From a virus, in the IMG/VR virus record IMGVR_UViG_3300037042_001569, positions 1-37,307 of that record: a stretch of 37,307 bases of DNA. One strand, 5' to 3'. The position numbers were made by a program, and so were the translations under genes. How positions within the stretch are numbered: the stretch's first letter is position 1; the number at the start of each line of letters is the position of its first letter. The notes beneath the pieces are model-generated. The model saw only the letters and a program-made list of their open reading frames with translations, did not search any database and was not told the DNA's origin. This document shows positions 33,664-37,307 of this stretch, piece by piece.

Positions 33664-33678
33664 CATTTCTGGGGTGGG

Positions 33679-33796
33679 AATCCTCTGTAGCCCATATGTG
33701 CTGTGGTTTGGAGGGGTTTTTTGTTGGGGTGGTGCAAAGAAACTAAATAGGTATAATCCCCTGTAGCCCATACGGGCCGTGACATATAGGGTTTTT
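33679..33796 (+). repeat. Duplicated 27-base element followed by GGGTTTTT
   Basis: Bases 33679-33705 and 33755-33781 match at 23 of 27 positions; both contain CTGTAGCCCATA and end in GTG. Each is followed by about 8-9 bases and then (A/G)GGGTTTTT. The second copy lies directly behind a TATAAT (33752-33757) and could be at the 5' end of the transcript of the gene at 33828. Confidence 0.75.
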
Positions 33797-33827
33797 ACAA
33801 TGAGGTGTTACCAAAAAGAGGGTTGAG

Positions 33828-34439
33828 ATGGCTAAGCCAATTAAGAGAAAATGTAAGGGAACGAACAAATGGGGAGAGCCTTGTAAAAGGTTTTGTAATA
33901 TTGATTGTATAAATGATCTTTGTAAATATCACGGTGAAGTTATCGTTCCAATTTATAGACCGCCACAACCTAAGTGGGGGAAAGAACCAGCTAAGAATTT
34001 AAACAAGAAAACTGGCTTGTATAGGTTTAAACAGATTGGTGATCGTAATTGGGCGAGGAGATGTCAAGCAACCAGTAAGTGGACAACAGTACAATGTCAA
34101 CGTATGAGTAAGAGAGATTCACCGGGTAGCTTCTGTCGTATTCATGGTGGTACAAGATATAGAGGTAATAAGAGTCCGGCTAGCCTTCCTAAGCTACTTG
34201 AGATGAATGTTTTACTTGTGCATGGTCGTGAGACAGCTGCTATACGTAAAGAACGTGCAATCAATCTTTTAATCGTGCGTTACCACGAAGATGCGTTGCG
34301 TGTGTTAGACGGGTTGGCGTATAAACAAAAGGTTACTACTGAGTTGAAAGGATTTAATCCGTTCCGAGATATAGATGAGGTAAGAGTATATTTAACTAAT
34401 CTAGGCTTCGTAGAGGCTCATAGCGAGGACATAATATAA
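33828..34439 (+). CDS. Protein with two CxxxHGG-type zinc modules (203 aa)
   Basis: Two similar modules occur in the N-terminal half: KCKGTNKWGEPCKR, ending LCKYHG (about 9-36), and RCQATSKWTTVQCQ, ending FCRIHGG (about 78-108). The Cys/Cys/Cys/His spacing recalls the HGG zinc-ribbon proteins that occur near phage replication and packaging genes. The second has the full HGG, the first only HG. The C-terminal half is helical and charged. GAGGG lies before the ATG. The gene overlaps the end of the opposing cell wall hydrolase by 22 bases. Function unknown; a DNA- or RNA-binding role is plausible. Confidence 0.6.
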   Translation: MAKPIKRKCKGTNKWGEPCKRFCNIDCINDLCKYHGEVIVPIYRPPQPKWGKEPAKNLNKKTGLYRFKQIGDRNWARRCQATSKWTTVQCQRMSKRDSPGSFCRIHGGTRYRGNKSPASLPKLLEMNVLLVHGRETAAIRKERAINLLIVRYHEDALRVLDGLAYKQKVTTELKGFNPFRDIDEVRVYLTNLGFVEAHSEDII

Positions 34440-34828
34440 AAGACATGTCTAGCTATTACTTTTACTTTTTTGCCTTGTGAGTGAGGACGAGACCCAGTGT
34501 TCCAACTATCGGCTAGACCTATCACTTTATACTTTGAGAACAAAGCTTTTGCAGCGAGAGTTTTAAAGTAAGGTTGAAGTGCTGTAGGTGGTGATCGTCT
34601 AGTCACACCTTTGATTTTGCAGGTAGATCGGGACGATCGTTTAGCTCTGTTGATACTGGCATGAGCTACTGCCAATTTGCCAAGCTCAGGCTCGCCAGAC
34701 GCTTCACTGTAAATAATGGCACTCAGGCATTGTATTTCTTTTTTAACGTTGTAGTGAGCACCAGCGTGAGCTGAATGAATAGAAGTGAGGATAAGTGTAG
34801 CGGATAAAGCGATTACTGGTAGATTCAT
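34418..34828 (-). CDS. Secreted cell wall hydrolase, SleB/Hydrolase_2 type (endolysin candidate)
   Basis: This 136-aa protein has a signal peptide (MNLPVIALSATLILTSIHSA, cleavage near HA-GA). The mature part matches the SleB-like hydrolase domain: CLSAIIYSEASGEPELGKLA with Glu42 as the probable catalytic acid, AHASINRA, CKIKGVTRR, and LADSWNTGSRPHSQG. SleB-type enzymes cleave peptidoglycan. Export by Sec would allow lysis without a classical holin, which is absent beside it. GGGGGA lies before the ATG. A strong leftward terminator separates it from the Rha gene upstream, so it may be read through or have a separate promoter. Confidence 0.85.
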   Translation of the reverse strand: MNLPVIALSATLILTSIHSAHAGAHYNVKKEIQCLSAIIYSEASGEPELGKLAVAHASINRAKRSSRSTCKIKGVTRRSPPTALQPYFKTLAAKALFSKYKVIGLADSWNTGSRPHSQGKKVKVIARHVFYIMSSL

Positions 34829-34853
34829 AAATAATCCCCCGTATAGTTAAGAT

Positions 34854-34890
34854 AAAAAAAAGGTTACCTAAGTTTCCTTAAGGTAACCTT
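34854..34890 (-). terminator. Strong rho-independent terminator after the Rha gene
   Basis: On the minus strand the stem AAGGTTACCT/AGGTAACCTT, extended by TAAG/CTTA with one bulged base, is followed by a run of at least six T. It ends the Rha transcript 33 bases after the stop. The cell wall hydrolase gene begins 26 bases farther left. Confidence 0.9.
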
Positions 34891-34922
34891 ACGGCATTAG
34901 CCAATGAGCACATCTTAGGATG

Positions 34923-35600
34923 TTAGTTTAATCTTGCCCAGCTAACAGAGTAAGCGTATTGTGTGACTTTATCTTTAGCAAAAATATAAATTTCTTTATA
35001 ATGCAAATTGTCAAGCATACCTTTTTGTATTGCTGTTGAGGCTATATTCTCAGCGACTTGTAAGAAACCTATCTGCATTAGGTCTAATGTATCTCTAAAG
35101 TTTCCAGATGATTGTTTGCTTTGTTCTAAAATGTCTAACGCTTTATATTCCATCTTTGTTAAATTGGCATAATACATTTTAGCATTTACACTACCTTGAG
35201 CGGTTGCGTACTGTATAAAATCTTGAATTGTATCTGTTGTATTTCTTCTTACAGCTTTCCCTTGAAGCCTCGCAGCTTTCCAATCTAAGTTTGATCGTTC
35301 ACGTATTAACTCACTTTCCATAGCGTTGAATGCTGTTAAGAACCTTAACTTCCACGACATTGCTTTTTTACCTGTAAACCCCATTGCCAAAATTGTAAAA
35401 CCATCACGAGTTATTACATACTCTTTGTATGTTCGACCTTTAGAATCTTGAAAATCAATCGGCTTAAAATTCAGCAGATTAAATTCTTCACCACAATCTA
35501 AATTCTCGATTGTCTGTAATACGTTCCTATGAGCTTTGCCAAAATATTCGGCAATAATTCTTGACGTTGTAGTCATTTCTTTAGTTACTAAATCATTCAT
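34923..35600 (-). CDS. rha: Rha family phage regulatory protein
   Basis: The first 100 residues match the Rha domain (Phage_pRha): TTSRIIAEYFGKAHRNVLQT, GRTYKEYVITRDGFTILAMG, then FTGKKAMSWKLRFLTAFNAM. Rha proteins regulate temperate phage gene expression; the best known represses growth of phage in cells lacking IHF. The remaining 125 residues contain helices (RRNTTDTIQDFIQYATAQGS, then LTKMEYKALDILEQSK) that could be a second DNA-binding part; this fused tail is not part of the core domain. Length is in the usual range. The promoter candidate at 35644 and its palindrome precede it. Confidence 0.92.
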   Translation of the reverse strand: MNDLVTKEMTTTSRIIAEYFGKAHRNVLQTIENLDCGEEFNLLNFKPIDFQDSKGRTYKEYVITRDGFTILAMGFTGKKAMSWKLRFLTAFNAMESELIRERSNLDWKAARLQGKAVRRNTTDTIQDFIQYATAQGSVNAKMYYANLTKMEYKALDILEQSKQSSGNFRDTLDLMQIGFLQVAENIASTAIQKGMLDNLHYKEIYIFAKDKVTQYAYSVSWARLN

Positions 35601-35627
35601 ATCTGTTCCAACTTAATGTTATAAAGT

Positions 35628-35674
35628 GATATCATATCATACTATTATAATTTAATAGTTAAAATTAAGGTCAA
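35628..35674 (-). promoter_or_regulatory. Rha promoter and operator candidate
   Basis: On the minus strand TTGACC (35669-35674) and a perfect TATAAT (35644-35649) are 19 bases apart, longer than usual. A perfect palindrome GATATGATATC lies at 35628-35638, where the transcript would start, and could bind Rha or another repressor. Confidence 0.45.
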
Positions 35675-35677
35675 GTT

Positions 35678-35917
35678 TTAGTCATCCAAGATGTAATCCT
35701 CTGTAACAAGAACACCATCACCTTTGTAAGTAATGTAGATTTTAACCTCTCCTGCTACGATCTGATAATACTGGGCGGTTCTGGTAATCAACTTACCTGC
35801 TTCAGTCTTGAGTGTAATGTGATCCTTACGACCGAATTCATCTAAGTAACACCAACGAATATCGCCTAATAACTTTACTTTTGTATGGGTTTTGTTATTG
35901 ATTATTGTTGTGTTCAT
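35678..35917 (-). CDS. Small hypothetical protein (79 aa)
   Basis: A beta-type protein with many Tyr and Lys (VKLLGDIRWCYLDEFGRKDH, then AQYYQIVAGEVKIYITYKGD). AGAGGAAA lies before the ATG. It starts the small-gene set upstream of Rha. No family. Confidence 0.65.
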   Translation of the reverse strand: MNTTIINNKTHTKVKLLGDIRWCYLDEFGRKDHITLKTEAGKLITRTAQYYQIVAGEVKIYITYKGDGVLVTEDYILDD

Positions 35918-35929
35918 CTCTTTTTCCTC

Positions 35930-36136
35930 TTACCTATCTCGTTCGGCTTCAAGTTCAGTTATACGTTTCTCTAAGTCTGCCACGTAGTTAATCGCAATGA
36001 GTAGATGTGTGCCTATACGCCATGCTACTGCTCGTGACTTCAATCGTTTTCGTACGTCTTCATGAAAGCAATTCTTATCTACCCATGCCATAGCTTCATC
36101 AATCGTTATTGAGCGGTAATCTATTTCTTTTTTCAT
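35930..36136 (-). CDS. Small hypothetical protein (68 aa)
   Basis: The N-terminal part (ITIDEAMAWVDKNCFHEDVR) and a C-terminal coiled coil (VADLEKRITELEAERDR) make a helical protein. The start overlaps the previous stop as ATGA. No family. Confidence 0.65.
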   Translation of the reverse strand: MKKEIDYRSITIDEAMAWVDKNCFHEDVRKRLKSRAVAWRIGTHLLIAINYVADLEKRITELEAERDR

Positions 36137-36285
36137 TCTGTCACCTCAATAATTATAATACCAATCTCTTCAATGTTGCATGGGTCAGCCTCACCTGAAT
36201 AAACTCGTGCCATAGCCTCGTCTTCATTTTCTGCTTCAATATAATAAGTTTCTTCCACTATCTGTGTTATTCTGTATTTTTTCAT
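36133..36285 (-). CDS. Small acidic protein, DpnD/PcfM-like pattern (50 aa)
   Basis: The frame (MKKYRITQIVEETYYIEAEN, then EDEAMARVYSGE) resembles the short DpnD/PcfM-like domain, whose function is unknown. ATGA overlaps join it to both neighbours. The match is by eye only. Confidence 0.5.
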   Translation of the reverse strand: MKKYRITQIVEETYYIEAENEDEAMARVYSGEADPCNIEEIGIIIIEVTE

Positions 36286-36533
36286 TTGAATTCAATCTCG
36301 TTGCTATCATTTTGGAATGATTTTTTGTTGGTTGGAAGTTCAAGAACTTCATAAATCTTAGCCTCAGCTTTGCCTTTACCCATGGTGTTCACGGTATCAT
36401 CTACGATAAACATCCCTGATCTAGTCTTATGGATCGTAAACTTACCATTATCCTGCTGGCCTGTGGCATATCCAACACCAAAGCCAAACAACATTGAAAT
36501 TGTGATACATGCAAGTACATTCGCGTTATTCAT
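36282..36533 (-). CDS. Membrane-anchored small protein (83 aa)
   Basis: The N-terminus (NVLACITISMLFGFGVGYAT) is a membrane helix or uncleaved signal. The rest is soluble and basic (KFTIHKTRSGMFIVDDTVNT, then GKAEAKIYEVLELP). The likely topology is N-terminus in, C-terminus in the periplasm. No family. Confidence 0.6.
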   Translation of the reverse strand: MNNANVLACITISMLFGFGVGYATGQQDNGKFTIHKTRSGMFIVDDTVNTMGKGKAEAKIYEVLELPTNKKSFQNDSNEIEFK

Positions 36534-36555
36534 GGTTATTCTCCAGTTATATTGT

Positions 36556-36729
36556 TTAAATAATTGTTAAAACTTCTTGTTCCAGCTCTTTTATATCTCT
36601 TAATAATTTGTAATAGCCAATGCTATCTAACGCCATCTCATAGCTACCATCTGTGCTAGTACTCCAACCACTTTGACTTGATCTTAATTTATCGGCCTTG
36701 GCCTTGAGTTCTTCAATCGTTTTATTCAT
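36556..36729 (-). CDS. Small protein, paralogue of the gene at 19585 (57 aa)
   Basis: It shares TIEELKAKADK, SGWSTSTDGSYEMAL and GYYKLL with the 75-aa protein of the early block. ATG at 36729 is preferred; a TTG farther upstream would overlap the preceding gene. Function unknown. Confidence 0.7.
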   Translation of the reverse strand: MNKTIEELKAKADKLRSSQSGWSTSTDGSYEMALDSIGYYKLLRDIKELEQEVLTII

Positions 36730-36745
36730 TTTCTTAACCCCTAGG

Positions 36746-36976
36746 TTAATAATCAAAATTACAGTTTCTTTGATCTTCTAATTGATCTTCAATTGCTTCT
36801 AAAGTTTCTTCATTTAATACAAGTATTAAATCAACACCATTCAATTCAACACTATGAATCTCGTATAGTCCAATATCACCATATATGGCACTAATACCAT
36901 TTGGCGCATCATAGGTAAAAGATACTTGCATATCAACACCAGCTACAACGCAATTGGTTTTATTTAAGTCAATCAT
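36746..36976 (-). CDS. Phage hypothetical protein (76 aa), first gene of this operon
   Basis: A beta-rich start (DLNKTNCVVAGVDMQVSFTY), then YEIHSVELNGVDLILVLNEE and an acidic helical end. Similar small proteins are frequent in phages without a known function. ATG at 36976 has GAGGTGAT upstream, and it is the first gene after the promoter at 37028-37057. Confidence 0.65.
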   Translation of the reverse strand: MIDLNKTNCVVAGVDMQVSFTYDAPNGISAIYGDIGLYEIHSVELNGVDLILVLNEETLEAIEDQLEDQRNCNFDY

Positions 36977-37002
36977 TTTTATCACCTCGTGATCTAATCG
37001 TC

Positions 37003-37057
37003 TTGAGACAATCTCAAAACATGGTCTATTTTAATCTATTTGTTTACACTATGTCAA
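37003..37057 (-). promoter_or_regulatory. Promoter and operator for the leftward right-end operon
   Basis: On the minus strand TTGACA (37052-37057) and TAAAAT (37028-37033) are 18 bases apart. A perfect palindrome TTGAGA-caa-TCTCAA (37003-37017) lies just after the expected transcript start, a usual place for a repressor. Confidence 0.65.
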
Positions 37058-37074
37058 CATATATTTATAATTAT

Positions 37075-37307
<233 letters not shown>

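Larger units (their letters stand above)
33354..33827. other. Noncoding region with repeats, possible origin or control locus
   Basis: No gene is found between 33224 and 33827. Besides the operator, this part contains TTAGGGTG repeats, a duplicated 27-base element, a CCCCCT-aaactgg-AGGGGG hairpin (33623-33641) and a TATAAT at 33752-33757. T-rich tracts and AT-rich stretches (33481-33510, 33570-33620) surround them. It lies near the primase-helicase gene, so it might be a replication origin. Confidence 0.5.

Overview
The window looks like part of an AT-rich genome of a tailed phage, probably a podovirus-type phage of a Gram-negative (proteobacterial) host. The grounds are a block of virion genes ending in two very large proteins, one with an N-terminal lytic transglycosylase domain, and a replication module of VRR-NUC, SNF2 helicase, family B DNA polymerase, DUF2815, DUF2800 and primase-helicase. 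Signal peptides and a SleB-type cell wall hydrolase fit the same picture. No portal, capsid, terminase or integrase is visible. The left edge cuts a structural gene and the right edge runs into a microsatellite, so this is a fragment of a longer genome.

Layout. 1-16849 (+) is a late, structural block: a cut structural gene, an HNH endonuclease, a tail-collar fibre protein, tail or neck proteins, a cupin-like protein, a Gly/Ala-rich protein with 12-bp coding repeats, a GNAT-like protein, a 1226-aa Gln/Ala-rich internal protein and a 1945-aa polyvalent protein. It ends at a hairpin (16856-16880) that faces the early genes. 16897-29708 (-) is a long early block. It starts at its right end with DUF2800, DUF2815, DNA polymerase B, VRR-NUC and SNF2 helicase. 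A dense run of small genes follows, most with ATGA, TGATG or similar short overlaps, including dUTPase, DUF3310, zinc-finger proteins and short membrane proteins. It ends with a second HNH endonuclease and a divergent ThyX. Several of the small genes are too short to be found by a length cut-off and are listed here.

29804-32624 (+) runs divergently from the early block and holds a Cro-like repressor and an 870-aa primase/superfamily 3 helicase. 32693-33223 (-) holds two ribbon-helix-helix-like regulators. 33224-33827 is a 600-base noncoding region with an operator-like palindrome, TTAGGGTG repeats and a duplicated 27-base element. 33828-34439 (+) encodes a protein with two zinc-binding modules. 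34418-36976 (-) carries small genes, a Rha-type regulator and the secreted cell wall hydrolase, apparently from a promoter at 37028-37057. 37075-37307 is 15 copies of a 7-mer followed by 21 copies of a 6-mer, up to the edge.

How it works together (inference). The replication proteins copy the genome. dUTPase supplies dUMP and keeps dUTP low, and a thymidylate synthase-like protein may use that dUMP. Cro, Rha and the two ribbon-helix-helix proteins probably set the timing of expression. The hydrolase and one or more of the short membrane proteins would lyse the cell, and the large internal virion proteins would help the DNA cross the envelope at infection.
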